13,625 bases of DNA from Clostridia bacterium (GCA_017397605.1 JAFQII010000150.1:1-13625), one strand, 5' to 3'. Positions 1-9,710 are shown, numbered from the stretch's first letter. Notes: a model not told the origin generated them from the letters alone. Program-made: numbers and translations.

Positions 1-819
1 CTGTCGGTCGGCGGTGTCCGCGTGCAAAAGCTGTCGGAGTATCTCGGGCTGTTCCGTGCCGTGATCTTTACGCCCGACCATTTGCACTTGGTCAAGGGCG
101 ACAAGGAGTTCCGCAGGCGGTTTTTGGACCTTGCGATCTGCCAGTCGTTTCCGCGCTACGCGTCGTCGCTGGCGGAGTACGGCAGACTGCTTGCGCAAAA
201 GAATGCACTGCTCAAGATGGAAAACCCCGACAGAGCGCTTTGTGAGGTCTATCACGAGCGTATGGCATCTTTGGCGGCGACCATTACGGTCAACCGCGCC
301 AAATACCTCGAGAACCTGCAGGAGGCGGCAAAGGTGTTTCAGTCGGATATGTCGGGCGGCAAGGAAGAGCTGACGCTCAAGTACCAAAGCCAGGCTCTGC
401 GCGTCGGTGCGGAATGCAAGGCGGACGCGATCCGCGATGCATACCTTGCGCTGTACGCCGAAAAACTGGACGGCGAGATCAAAAAAGGCTTTCCGACCGT
501 CGGCCCGCAGAGAGACGACTTTGCGATCTGTATCAACGGGCTGAACGCCAAATCGTTTGGCTCTCAAGGACAGCAACGCTCGGCGGTGCTGGCGCTGAAG
601 CTTGCGGAGGGCGAGCTTTCGATGCGGCTGACGGGCGAGTATCCCGTGTTTTTGCTGGACGACATTCTGTCCGAGCTGGATGCGGGCAGACGCGCGTACA
701 TTCTCTCCAAAATCGGCGGTAAGCAGGTCGTTCTGACGGGCTGTGAGACCGAGCTGTTTGAGGAGTACGGCGGGTGCAACAAAATTTATGTCGAACACGG
801 CGATGCAAGGAACGTGTGA
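1..819 (+). CDS. recF: DNA replication/repair protein RecF, 5' end missing
   Basis: RecF is an SMC-like ATPase that binds gapped DNA and, with RecO and RecR, loads RecA for gap repair. The reading frame is open from base 1, so the first roughly 90 residues of the usual 360 or so, including the Walker A loop, lie outside the window. The visible 272 residues hold the C-terminal ATPase half: a GPQRDDF motif (family GPHRDD) near 508-528, the ABC signature GSQGQQRS at 559-582, and Walker B FLLDDILSELDAGRR at about 649-693. The fragment ends with TGA at 817-819. No terminator follows; 89 bp separate it from the next gene. Its position upstream of a remB-like gene and gyrB matches the classic Bacillota dnaA-dnaN-recF-gyrB region. 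The GTG at 22 is an internal codon, not the start. Confidence 0.97.
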   Translation: MSVGGVRVQKLSEYLGLFRAVIFTPDHLHLVKGDKEFRRRFLDLAICQSFPRYASSLAEYGRLLAQKNALLKMENPDRALCEVYHERMASLAATITVNRAKYLENLQEAAKVFQSDMSGGKEELTLKYQSQALRVGAECKADAIRDAYLALYAEKLDGEIKKGFPTVGPQRDDFAICINGLNAKSFGSQGQQRSAVLALKLAEGELSMRLTGEYPVFLLDDILSELDAGRRAYILSKIGGKQVVLTGCETELFEEYGGCNKIYVEHGDARNV

Positions 820-821
820 CG

Positions 822-849
822 CGGGACAAAAACGGGACAAAAACGGGAC
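822..849 (+). repeat. Short tandem repeat, 11-bp unit CGGGACAAAAA
   Basis: Directly behind the recF stop the unit CGGGACAAAAA occurs at 822-832 and 833-843 and starts a third time (CGGGAC) at 844-849. It lies about 20-45 bp upstream of a putative extended -10 promoter. It could be an operator-like repeat or simple slippage; nothing in the sequence decides between these. Confidence 0.6.
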
Positions 850-867
850 GATTTTGCCACGGAACTG

Positions 868-876
868 TGATATACT
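868..876 (+). promoter_or_regulatory. Putative extended -10 promoter (TGATATACT)
   Basis: TGATATACT has the TGn extension followed by TATACT, one mismatch from TATAAT. No good -35 is present 17 bp upstream, as is typical of extended -10 promoters. Transcription would start near 883, just ahead of the AAAAAGGAG ribosome binding site at 892-900. It could drive the small gene at 909 and the following remB-gyrB genes apart from recF. Confidence 0.45.
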
Positions 877-908
877 TTTTGTAAAAAGGCAAAAAAGGAG
901 TGTATCAC

Positions 909-1169
909 ATGATTGAACTGACGCGCGTCGGCAACGTCGTCGTGCTGGAATATTTTTCCAAAGACGAAAAGCGGATATTGGAAGGCAAGAACATCAAAAA
1001 AAGCGAGAGAGAAAAGCATTTTCGGATGCTGGCGGAACGCGACTACGCGTTTTCGGAGATCGCGCGCCTTTGCAAGGAGCACTCGCTCCCCGAGTATGAT
1101 CCGCTGAAGATCGAACCAAACAAATACCGCAACGAAAACGCACTGGCAAATCCGTTTTTGCGGTTTTGA
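909..1169 (+). CDS. Conserved-position hypothetical protein, 86 aa
   Basis: I do not recognise this family. The ATG at 909 is chosen over the in-frame GTG at 900 because the ribosome binding site AAAAAGGAG (892-900) overlaps that GTG and sits 8 bases from the ATG. The product has 86 residues, is rich in Lys, Arg and Glu, and has no signal peptide or membrane segment. It starts with a short hydrophobic stretch (VGNVVVLEYF, residues 7-16), has a charged probably helical middle (residues 17-58) and a proline/asparagine-containing tail ending NPFLRF. It is not the S4-like YaaA protein sometimes found near recF. The stop TGA at 1167-1169 is 8 bp before the remB-like start, so the two are probably co-translated. 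A role linked to replication or gyrase expression is only a guess from position. Confidence 0.75.
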   Translation: MIELTRVGNVVVLEYFSKDEKRILEGKNIKKSEREKHFRMLAERDYAFSEIARLCKEHSLPEYDPLKIEPNKYRNENALANPFLRF

Positions 1170-1177
1170 GATCACTT

Positions 1178-3398
<2,221 letters not shown>

Positions 3399-3416
3399 TC
3401 GCTGCGCTCTCACTCA

Positions 3417-3523
3417 AAAGCATTTCATGCTTTCAAGTGGTTCCACCCTGCTTCCGCGCAGGGTGAGCCCCTGACGGGGTTTGCGCAAGGCGCAAATTTT
3501 ATTATAATCGCACTGCGTGCGAT
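3417..3523 (+). repeat. Cluster of five short hairpins between gyrB and gyrA
   Basis: Five inverted repeats follow one another with almost no spacer: AAAGCAT/ATGCTTT (3417-3433, loop TTC); CACCCTGC/GCAGGGTG (3444-3465, loop 6); CCCC/GGGG (3468-3479); TTTGCGC/GCGCAAA (3480-3496, loop AAG); ATCGCAC/GTGCGAT (3507-3523, loop TGC). None is followed by a T-tract suited to termination, apart from TTTTATTATA after the fourth, which is a poor match. With the tandem hairpins at 3551-3607 they fill most of this 243-bp gap, which contains no gene. Confidence 0.8.
3480..3508 (+). promoter_or_regulatory. Possible gyrA promoter (weak -35, TATAAT)
   Basis: A perfect TATAAT lies at 3503-3508. The hexamer 17 bp upstream, TTTGCG at 3480-3485, matches TTGACA poorly. 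Hairpin arms cover the -35 region and touch the end of the -10. It is the only reasonable promoter-like site in the gyrB-gyrA gap; gyrA could equally be read through from gyrB. Confidence 0.3.
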
Positions 3524-3548
3524 GTCTATATAACTCCCCTAAACATAC

Positions 3549-3607
3549 GGGATTCTCAAGGGACGTGTCCCTTGAGTAGGGATTCTTAAGGGGCAAAGCC
3601 CCTTAAG
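3549..3607 (+). repeat. Tandem GATTCTTAAG-type hairpins ahead of gyrA (2 units)
   Basis: There are two units of 30-bp period. Unit 1 is GGGATT followed by the stem CTCAAGGGAC/GTCCCTTGAG (3555-3576, 2-base loop). Unit 2 is GGGATT followed by the stem CTTAAGGGGC/GCCCCTTAAG (3585-3607, loop AAA). The stems differ at several positions with both arms changed to keep pairing. The copies at 9771 and 12564 share the GATTCTTAAG start. The second unit ends 34 bases before the gyrA ATG; the gyrA ribosome binding site AAGGAG (3627-3632) lies outside it. No T-tract follows, so an intrinsic terminator is unlikely. Confidence 0.85.
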
Positions 3608-3641
3608 CGTACCTTACAACAATGACAAGGAGCATTCAAAC

Positions 3642-6146
3642 ATGGCAGAACATGAATACGATTACAGCTCGCATGCGGAGCAAACGATCCGTGAGATCCG
3701 CATCGAGGATGAAATCAAAACGGCATATATTGACTACGCGATGTCGGTTATCGTTGCGCGCGCACTGCCGGATGTGCGAGACGGTCTCAAGCCCGTCCAC
3801 CGCCGCGTGCTGTACGCGATGTACGAAGACCATCTGACCTATGACAAGCCTCACCGCAAATCGGCGACGACCGTCGGTGACGTGCTGGGCCGTTACCATC
3901 CGCACGGCGACAGTGCTGTTTACGATACGATGGTACGTATGGCGCAGGACTTTTCTCTGCGTTACCCGCTGATCGACGGCCACGGTAACTTTGGTAACAT
4001 CGACGGCGACCCGCCTGCTGCATACCGTTACACCGAAGCGCGTATGTCTAAGATCGCGGACGAAATGCTGTCCGACATCGACAAGGACGTTGTCAACTTT
4101 GATCCAAACTTTGATAATACCCGTGAGGAACCGCAGGTTCTGCCTGCGCGTTTCCCCAATTTGTTGGTCAACGGCTCGGTCGGTATCGCGGTCGGTATGG
4201 CGACAAACGTTCCGCCGCACAATATGCGCGAGGTCTGCGCGGCGTGCGCTTACCTGATGGATCACCCCGACTGTACGATTCCCGAGCTGATGCAGTTTGT
4301 CAAGGGCCCCGATTTCCCGACCTACGGCACGATTTACGGCACGGCGGGCATTTATCAGGCTTACATGACGGGCAGAGGCCATATCAAGGTGCGTGCAAAG
4401 GCGCATTTTGAAGAAAAGAAGGGCAGAACCGCGATCATCGTGACGGAATTGCCGTATCAGGTCAACCGCTCCTTGCTTTTGGAAAACATGGTCAACCTCG
4501 TCAAGAACAAAAAGATCGAGGGCATCTCCGATATCCGCAACGAGTCGGGCAGAAAGGGTATGCGCATCGTCATCGAGGTCAAAAAGGATGCCAACCCGCA
4601 GATCGTTTTGAATTTGCTCTACAAATACACGCAGATGGAAGACACCTGCGGCGTCAACATGCTCGCATTGGTCGGCGGTGAGCCGAAGGTTTTGAACCTC
4701 AAGCAGGTGCTCGAGCATTATGTCAACCACAGACATGAGGTGATCACGCGCAGAACGCAGTTTGAGCTGGCAAAAGCGGAGCGCGAGGCACATATCTACG
4801 AAGGCTATAAGATTGCGATCGACAACATCGACGAGATCGTGCACATCATCCGCCATTCCGCAAGCGTTGCGGACGCCAAGCAGAATCTGATGGCGCGTTT
4901 CGGGCTTTCGGAGATCCAGGCGCAGGCGATCGTTGACATGACGCTGGGCAAGCTGACGGGTCTGGAAAGACAAAAGATCGAGGACCGTTTGGCGGCTCTG
5001 TACGCGCTGATCGACGACCTCAAGGATATTTTGTCCGATCCGAGCCGCGTGACTGCGATCATCAAGGAAGATTTGGAGGACGTTGTCAAGCGTTTCGGCG
5101 ACGACAGACGTACCGACATCGTTGAGGTTGAAAACGAGATCCTCATCGAGGATCTGATCGAAAAGCAGGACTGCGTCATCACCGTGACCAACGACGGCTA
5201 CATCAAGCGCCTGCCCGCGGCTACTTACGCTTCTCAGCGCCGCGGCGGCAAGGGTGTCACCGCAATGGGCACCAAGGAAGAAGATTTTGTCAAGAACGTG
5301 TTTGTCGCGTTCTCGCACGATACGCTGCTGTTGTTCTCCAACAAGGGCAGAATGTACACCAAGCGCTGTTTTGAGATCCCCGAGGCGTCCCGTACAGCAA
5401 AGGGAACGAACCTTGTCAACGTGCTGGCGCTGTCCGAGGGCGAAATGATCACGGCAGGTATCTCGATCAAGGCGTTTACCGAGGACGAGTATCTGGTGTT
5501 TATCACGCGCAAGGGCGTGATCAAGCGTGTTCAGCTGTCCGATTATCAGTCGCGCAGACAAAGCGGTCTGTTTGCGATCAATCTGGATGAGGACGATATG
5601 CTGCTGGCGGTACATAAGACGAGCGGCGACGACCATATTCTGTGCGCGGCACATTCGGGTACGTCGATCCGCTTTGACGAGAGAGACGCGCGTTGCATGG
5701 GCAGACAGGCGCGCGGTGTGGGCGCAATGACCTTGCGCGAGGGCGATTACCTCGTCGGCGCGTGCGTCATTCCGCACGGTGTGGACGATCCGTCGTTTAA
5801 GGTGCTGACGGTCACCGAGGGCGGCTACGGCAAACGCAGTGAGATCGAAAGCTTCCCGTTGCAGAAACGCTACGGCATGGGCGTGCGCGGTCACGCGGTC
5901 AGCGACAGAACGGGCTTGCTTGCGGGCATCGCGCTGGTACACGATGACGACGATTTGATGATGATTACCGACGGCGGTATGATCGTGCGTACGGCGGTCG
6001 AGGGCGTTCCCGTATACGGCAGAGCGACGGGCGGCGTCATTGTCATGCGTCTGGCGGAAGGCTCCAAGCTGATCAGCTTTGACGTGGCGGCAAAAGAACC
6101 CGAAAACAACGAAGAACTTACAGAAGAACAAGCAGTGGAGGAATAA
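3642..6146 (+). CDS. gyrA: DNA gyrase subunit A
   Basis: GyrA cuts and rejoins DNA in the gyrase A2B2 complex and wraps DNA with its C-terminal domain. The 834-residue product shows the breakage-reunion domain with [10 protein letters not shown], where Y130 is the catalytic tyrosine (E. coli Y122) preceded by R129. The quinolone-determining region reads [15 protein letters not shown]91 and D95 (E. coli S83, D87) are the usual quinolone-sensitive residues. The GyrA-box QRRGGKG at 532-538, diagnostic of gyrase rather than ParC, opens the DNA-wrapping beta-propeller domain, which carries repeated blade-like motifs. The tail after about residue 815 is acidic ([13 protein letters not shown]), as seen in several GyrA proteins. 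The start ATG has AAGGAG 9 bases upstream. The gene is separated from gyrB by 243 bp of hairpins, and the next gene begins 3 bp after its stop. Confidence 0.98.
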   Translation: MAEHEYDYSSHAEQTIREIRIEDEIKTAYIDYAMSVIVARALPDVRDGLKPVHRRVLYAMYEDHLTYDKPHRKSATTVGDVLGRYHPHGDSAVYDTMVRMAQDFSLRYPLIDGHGNFGNIDGDPPAAYRYTEARMSKIADEMLSDIDKDVVNFDPNFDNTREEPQVLPARFPNLLVNGSVGIAVGMATNVPPHNMREVCAACAYLMDHPDCTIPELMQFVKGPDFPTYGTIYGTAGIYQAYMTGRGHIKVRAKAHFEEKKGRTAIIVTELPYQVNRSLLLENMVNLVKNKKIEGISDIRNESGRKGMRIVIEVKKDANPQIVLNLLYKYTQMEDTCGVNMLALVGGEPKVLNLKQVLEHYVNHRHEVITRRTQFELAKAEREAHIYEGYKIAIDNIDEIVHIIRHSASVADAKQNLMARFGLSEIQAQAIVDMTLGKLTGLERQKIEDRLAALYALIDDLKDILSDPSRVTAIIKEDLEDVVKRFGDDRRTDIVEVENEILIEDLIEKQDCVITVTNDGYIKRLPAATYASQRRGGKGVTAMGTKEEDFVKNVFVAFSHDTLLLFSNKGRMYTKRCFEIPEASRTAKGTNLVNVLALSEGEMITAGISIKAFTEDEYLVFITRKGVIKRVQLSDYQSRRQSGLFAINLDEDDMLLAVHKTSGDDHILCAAHSGTSIRFDERDARCMGRQARGVGAMTLREGDYLVGACVIPHGVDDPSFKVLTVTEGGYGKRSEIESFPLQKRYGMGVRGHAVSDRTGLLAGIALVHDDDDLMMITDGGMIVRTAVEGVPVYGRATGGVIVMRLAEGSKLISFDVAAKEPENNEELTEEQAVEE

Positions 6147-6149
6147 ACC

Positions 6150-6485
6150 ATGGCATCCGAAAGAGAAAGAGCAAAAGACGAATATCTTGTGATCCGTGAG
6201 CAGGCGCTCAAAATGGACAAAAAGGTGAGCATTGCAAAAATGCTGTCCGACATTCTGTATATGCTGTGCGGCGGCGTGATCATTGCGGCGTTTATCACTT
6301 TGTTTTCGATGTGGACCCAGCTTTCGGGCGGACAGGTCGCATTGTACATCGCATTGTTTGCGGTCGGTTTTATCGTGATGGTCGTGCTTGCGAGCATGAT
6401 GTCGCGTGTGATGCTTGGGCGCAAAAAGATCTTGCATGATCTGAAACAGAAAATGGAAGATCTGGAATCGAAATACCACTTGTAA
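6150..6485 (+). CDS. Small two-pass membrane protein, unknown function
   Basis: I do not recognise this 111-residue protein. It has a charged N-terminus (MASERERAKDEYLVIREQ), two strongly hydrophobic segments at about residues 34-54 and 62-83 joined by a short loop, and a basic, probably coiled-coil tail (residues 89-110, GRKKILHDLKQKMEDLES), which suggests both ends face the cytoplasm. The ATG is only 3 bp after the gyrA stop, and its ribosome binding site GGAGGA (6137-6142) lies within the last gyrA codons, so it should be co-transcribed and probably translationally coupled to gyrA. The gyrA unit ends in a strong terminator just after it. A link to gyrase function is not shown by the sequence; it may only share the transcript. 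Confidence 0.85.
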   Translation: MASERERAKDEYLVIREQALKMDKKVSIAKMLSDILYMLCGGVIIAAFITLFSMWTQLSGGQVALYIALFAVGFIVMVVLASMMSRVMLGRKKILHDLKQKMEDLESKYHL

Positions 6486-6491
6486 AAAGAG

Positions 6492-6524
6492 AGCTGAGTT
6501 CAAAAAATTGAACTCAGCTTTTTT
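6492..6524 (+). terminator. Strong intrinsic terminator, probably bidirectional
   Basis: AGCTGAGTTCAA (6492-6503) pairs perfectly with TTGAACTCAGCT (6508-6519) around the loop AAAA, and TTTTTT follows at 6519-6524. It ends the gyrA transcript. On the minus strand the same stem is followed by CTCTTTTT, so it can also end the convergent leucine-rich repeat gene whose stop is at 6531. Confidence 0.93.
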
Positions 6525-6530
6525 GATGGA

Positions 6531-8558
6531 TTATTTCTTTTTGATGATCAGATATGTCCCACCGACGCCGCATGCGGCGGCGCACAAGGCGATCAGCACG
6601 ACCGCCCAAACGGGGACACCGCCCTTTTGCGTGTCGGGCGCGGTGCTTTCGGTCAGAGCGGAAGAGGCGGACGCGTGGGAAGTTTCTATGCTCGTCTCTT
6701 CGCTTGCTTCTTCACCCGTTTCTTCACTTATTTCCTCGCTTGTTTCTTCGGAAACGGTTTGGGAGCTTTCTTCTGTCTTTTCGAGCATGTCAATCGTTTC
6801 GCGCTCCAAGACTTCGCCGCAGACGGTGCAGGCGATCTGTTTTTCGCCGACGGCGGTTTCGGTCGGTTCGACGACGGTGTTCCATTCGCCCGCGGTGTGG
6901 TTGGTGATGTGTTCTTTGGTTCTGCCGCAATGCGTGCAAACGCCGTCAAAGACACAGCCGTCGGAGCCGTCCTCCGGCTTCCAGTCGTGCTCGCAACGGG
7001 AGTAAACGGTGATGTTGCCTTCTTTGGCAATCTCGGTGTAACGCTCCAAAAATGCATCGGTCGGATCGATAGACCACAGCTTGACTTCCAATAAGGCGGA
7101 AAGGCTGTGCTCGGGATCGGAGGCGTTATCCAACAGATTGGAACGGTTGATGGCTGCAGAACGGAGCGAGGTACAGCCCTCGAATGCGGCGGGCTCAACA
7201 TAATCCGCCCACAGCTCGATGTCCGTCAAGGACGCACAATCCGCAAACGCTTTTGCGCCGATATGATCATATACCGTCGGAATGTCTTTTAGACTCTTGC
7301 ACCCCGAAAACGCATACTGCTGCACCACGTAGCCGCTTGCGTTTCGGACTGTGTCGCCGCCGATGACCGTTTCGATCGCGGTCAAGGCGGTACAGCCATC
7401 AAACGCGTGCTCGCCGATCAGCTCAAAGCTGTCTTCAAAGGTCACCTTGGTGAGCGTATCACAGCCGTAAAACGCATACGGCGGAATGACCTTGATCTCG
7501 CTCGGAATGACGATCTCGGTGAGCTTTTCGCCGTTTAAATACAGCGTGCGTGTGGTTTTGGAGTTGCCCTCAAGCAGGTATCCCTCCTGAAACGGGTCGC
7601 CGTAATAGACGTGCAGATACGATGCGAGATCGGTGATGTGCACTTTCGACAACGAATTACACAGGGCAAACGTGTCCGTGCCGATGTAGCGCAGAGAGGT
7701 CGGCAGTGTGATCTCGGTTAGCTTTTTGCAGGCATAAAACGCATCATGGCCGATCGATTGCACGGAATCGGGAAGATCAATTTCCGTCAGCTCATAGCAT
7801 CCGCTGAACGTCCCCATTTTGATGTCGGGAATGCCCTCGGGCAGGATGATGGTTTTGATTTTGGTCGTGGAGAATGCCAGCTCGCCGATCTCGGTGATGC
7901 CGTCGTGCAACACGATCTCGGTGATGCCCGCCCAGTTGTCAAAGGTGCAAGGCTGCACCTCGGTCAAGGATTTGGGAAATACGATCGTTCCGCTCGGCTG
8001 TTTGCCGTCGATGTACGGAGCGCCCGTGGTCCAGACGGGGCTTGCAAACTGGTTGACGGAAAAATCCATGCACGTGCCGTCCGTATCAAAACGGATCTCG
8101 CACCAATCTTTTAAGGACGGGACGTGCAGGGTGGGGTTGACATCCTCGTTGTAATAATGGCAGAAGAAGGCGTCCGAGCCGACTGACCGAAGGGTGGAGG
8201 GGAACACGATCTTTTGGAGAGACGTGTACTCCGACGCTTCGGTGACGGACGTATAGTAGCAAAACGTATAGTCGCCGATGCGCGTGATGCCCTCGCCGAT
8301 GACGATTTCTTTGATTTCGGACTTCCATTCCGACCACGGCGGAGAAGTGACTTCTCCGCGGTAGGAAAGGTAATTATAATCCGGTATTTCGCCCGTGCCG
8401 CTGATGGTCAGCACGCCGTCGTCGGACAGATTCCACGTGATCGTTTCGGTCAGACTCCCCGAACGCGCGTCTGCCGAAACGGGGGCGCACGGAAGCACCC
8501 ATGAAAAGAGCAAAAGCAAGCAAACGGCAAGTGTCAAATAGCGATGTGTTTTTTTCAT
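6531..8558 (-). CDS. BspA-like leucine-rich repeat surface protein with C-terminal membrane anchor
   Basis: This 675-residue protein is probably exported and tethered outside the cell. Residues 1-30 form a signal peptide (MKKTHRYL, a hydrophobic core, then APVSADA). Residues about 81-470 carry irregular LRR_5/BspA-type repeats with the pattern LTEI.LP..V..IG..AF.GC, plainly seen at 255-300 and 346-390. Residues 522-580 hold two cysteine modules (CEHDW...C...CTHCG and HTAGEW...ACTVCGE) of a kind common in clostridial surface proteins. Residues 603-627 are an acidic stalk of four-residue repeats (EETS/EEIS/EETG/EEAS). A hydrophobic helix at 648-672 ends in KKK. There is no LPXTG motif. The start has GGAGG (8565-8569 on the minus strand) 6 bases upstream. 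Family members often bind host or bacterial surfaces, but no ligand can be inferred. It forms a single-gene unit convergent with gyrA. Confidence 0.92.
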   Translation of the reverse strand: MKKTHRYLTLAVCLLLLFSWVLPCAPVSADARSGSLTETITWNLSDDGVLTISGTGEIPDYNYLSYRGEVTSPPWSEWKSEIKEIVIGEGITRIGDYTFCYYTSVTEASEYTSLQKIVFPSTLRSVGSDAFFCHYYNEDVNPTLHVPSLKDWCEIRFDTDGTCMDFSVNQFASPVWTTGAPYIDGKQPSGTIVFPKSLTEVQPCTFDNWAGITEIVLHDGITEIGELAFSTTKIKTIILPEGIPDIKMGTFSGCYELTEIDLPDSVQSIGHDAFYACKKLTEITLPTSLRYIGTDTFALCNSLSKVHITDLASYLHVYYGDPFQEGYLLEGNSKTTRTLYLNGEKLTEIVIPSEIKVIPPYAFYGCDTLTKVTFEDSFELIGEHAFDGCTALTAIETVIGGDTVRNASGYVVQQYAFSGCKSLKDIPTVYDHIGAKAFADCASLTDIELWADYVEPAAFEGCTSLRSAAINRSNLLDNASDPEHSLSALLEVKLWSIDPTDAFLERYTEIAKEGNITVYSRCEHDWKPEDGSDGCVFDGVCTHCGRTKEHITNHTAGEWNTVVEPTETAVGEKQIACTVCGEVLERETIDMLEKTEESSQTVSEETSEEISEETGEEASEETSIETSHASASSALTESTAPDTQKGGVPVWAVVLIALCAAACGVGGTYLIIKKK

Positions 8559-8587
8559 AAGGGACCTCCCATGTTATTGATGTTCTG

Positions 8588-8616
8588 CTTATACGATAGC
8601 AACTTTTTTGTGACAA
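8588..8616 (-). promoter_or_regulatory. Promoter of the leucine-rich repeat protein gene
   Basis: On the minus strand TTGTCA (8611-8616) and TATAAG (8588-8593) are separated by 17 bp, each one mismatch from the consensus. The start codon is 30 bp downstream of the -10. Confidence 0.65.
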
Positions 8617-8633
8617 GGATATAAACGCTCGGT

Positions 8634-8672
8634 AAAAAAAGCAAAAAGAGCCGTTCGACGAAAGGCTCTTTT
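8634..8672 (-). terminator. Intrinsic terminator of the lipid kinase gene
   Basis: Read on the minus strand, AAAAGAGCC (8672-8664) pairs with GGCTCTTTT (8652-8644) around an 11-base loop and is followed by a T-rich run (A-tracts at 8643-8647 and 8634-8640 on the plus strand). It starts 8 bp after the kinase stop and separates it from the promoter of the leucine-rich repeat gene. Confidence 0.85.
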
Positions 8673-8680
8673 GAACGTCG

Positions 8681-9610
8681 TTATGCGGGCAAAATGAGAT
8701 TGATCGCGGAGGAGATCACGGATAAACAGGGGTTTTTGAGCGCGATGATTTCACCGTCGAGGTTCATGTCGATCGTTTCGTCGGACAAAAACTGCATGGA
8801 ACGCACGCGCTTGTGGAGCATGCGGTTGCCTAATTTTTCAAAATACTCCCCCTTGCGGTAGGGGCCCAAAAGTCCTGCAAACTGACTGCGCGGGATGGAT
8901 TCGATCAGGATCATATTGAGCAGACCGTCGTTGAGCTCGCTTTGGGGAGAACAGCGGTAACCGCCGCCGTAGTGGCTGCCGTTGGCAAGGAGGGCAAACA
9001 GATACTCGTCCTTGTTGGGCATATGGATCTCTTCGCCGTCGGCAATGATCGTAAAACGGTGGCCGAGATGTCCCAGAAACTGGCGCACCAGCGCGGCGTT
9101 GTATGCCACCGAGCCGCCCATCAAAGGCACACGGCGGAAAGACTGCATTCTGCGGCAAACTGCCGCGTCAAAGCCTGCGGATGCAACGTTGATGCAGATG
9201 CGTTCCGTCTCGCTGTCGTCGGTGACGCGCATCAGATCGCAGGGAACCGTTTCGCCCCGCATCATCGCGCGGATCGAGCGGAAACTGCTCTCGGGGATTT
9301 GGAACGAGCGGATAAAATCGTTGCCCGAGCCCGTCGGAATCACGCCAAAGGCGACGTTGCTGTTGTGGCTGTTGTAGATGCCCTGCACGACCTCGTGCAC
9401 CGTTCCGTCGCCGCCGCAAGCGTAGATGCGCACAGGGCGCGTCGCGGACGCAAGGACGGACTCGACGTAAGCGGTCGCGTCGCCGGGCGCTTTGGTCGCG
9501 TAGACCGTGACGTTGCCGTCTGCCGACGCGGAGTGCGCTGCTTTGGTGATAAACTCGGTGCGGTCGGCTTTTCCTGCCGCGGGGTTGACGATAAAAATAT
9601 GATCGGTCAT
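8681..9610 (-). CDS. Diacylglycerol kinase family lipid kinase (DagK/YegS/BmrU type)
   Basis: This 309-residue protein belongs to the DAGK_cat superfamily. Such kinases use ATP to phosphorylate diacylglycerol or related lipids at the inner membrane face; in Gram-positive bacteria the essential member recycles diacylglycerol from lipoteichoic acid synthesis. Visible motifs are IVNPAAGK at 7-14, the nucleotide-binding GGDGT at 66-70, PTGSGND at 92-98, NVASAGFDA at 141-149, NGSHYGGGYRCSP at 210-222 followed by LNDGLL, and DGE at 285-287. Its length is typical of the family. The ATG is preceded by AAGGAAGG on the minus strand (about 9620-9627). It has its own promoter, divergent from mnmA, and its own terminator. 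Which lipid is the substrate cannot be told: DgkB-like, YegS-like and BmrU-like proteins share these motifs. Confidence 0.93.
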   Translation of the reverse strand: MTDHIFIVNPAAGKADRTEFITKAAHSASADGNVTVYATKAPGDATAYVESVLASATRPVRIYACGGDGTVHEVVQGIYNSHNSNVAFGVIPTGSGNDFIRSFQIPESSFRSIRAMMRGETVPCDLMRVTDDSETERICINVASAGFDAAVCRRMQSFRRVPLMGGSVAYNAALVRQFLGHLGHRFTIIADGEEIHMPNKDEYLFALLANGSHYGGGYRCSPQSELNDGLLNMILIESIPRSQFAGLLGPYRKGEYFEKLGNRMLHKRVRSMQFLSDETIDMNLDGEIIALKNPCLSVISSAINLILPA

Positions 9611-9644
9611 GGTGTCTGACCTTCCTTTTTGATTTCTTGCATAC

Positions 9645-9674
9645 AGTATAGCGTAAAAAGGGGTGTTTTGTCAA
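9645..9674 (-). promoter_or_regulatory. Promoter of the lipid kinase gene
   Basis: On the minus strand TTGACA (9669-9674) and TATACT (9645-9650) are 18 bp apart. The -35 matches the consensus fully and the -10 at five of six positions. It lies back-to-back with the mnmA promoter, with only 7 bp between the two -35 boxes. Confidence 0.8.
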
Positions 9675-9681
9675 GTTTTTG

Positions 9682-9710
9682 TTGACAGAATGTAAAAAAT
9701 GGGGTATACT
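9682..9710 (+). promoter_or_regulatory. Promoter of mnmA
   Basis: TTGACA (9682-9687) and TATACT (9705-9710) have the ideal 17-bp spacing. Transcription should start near 9717, giving a leader of about 105 bases that contains both hairpins of the repeat element at 9731-9810. Confidence 0.85.

Noticed and set aside
852..894. Inverted repeat TTTTGCC/GGCAAAA around the promoter at 868.
   Set aside because: The arms are only 7 bp with a 29-base loop, and would not both be in the transcript from that promoter. Chance is likely.
900..911. GTG at 900 as the start of the 86-residue gene.
   Set aside because: It overlaps the ribosome binding site AAAAAGGAG, whereas the ATG at 909 has ideal spacing.
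3555..3607. The gyrB-gyrA tandem hairpins as an intrinsic terminator for gyrB.
   Set aside because: Neither stem is followed by a T-run on the plus strand (AGTAGG and CGTACC follow), nor by a good T-run on the minus strand.
3906..3929. Quinolone-resistance substitutions in GyrA.
   Set aside because: S91 and D95 are the sensitive-type residues, so no resistance change is visible.
3636..6503. A 955-codon open frame on the minus strand opposite gyrA and the small membrane gene.
   Set aside because: It mirrors clear gyrA coding sequence. Codon bias in GC-rich genes commonly keeps the antisense frame open. The translation is rich in His, Arg, Gln and Val without any domain pattern, and it has no ribosome binding site.
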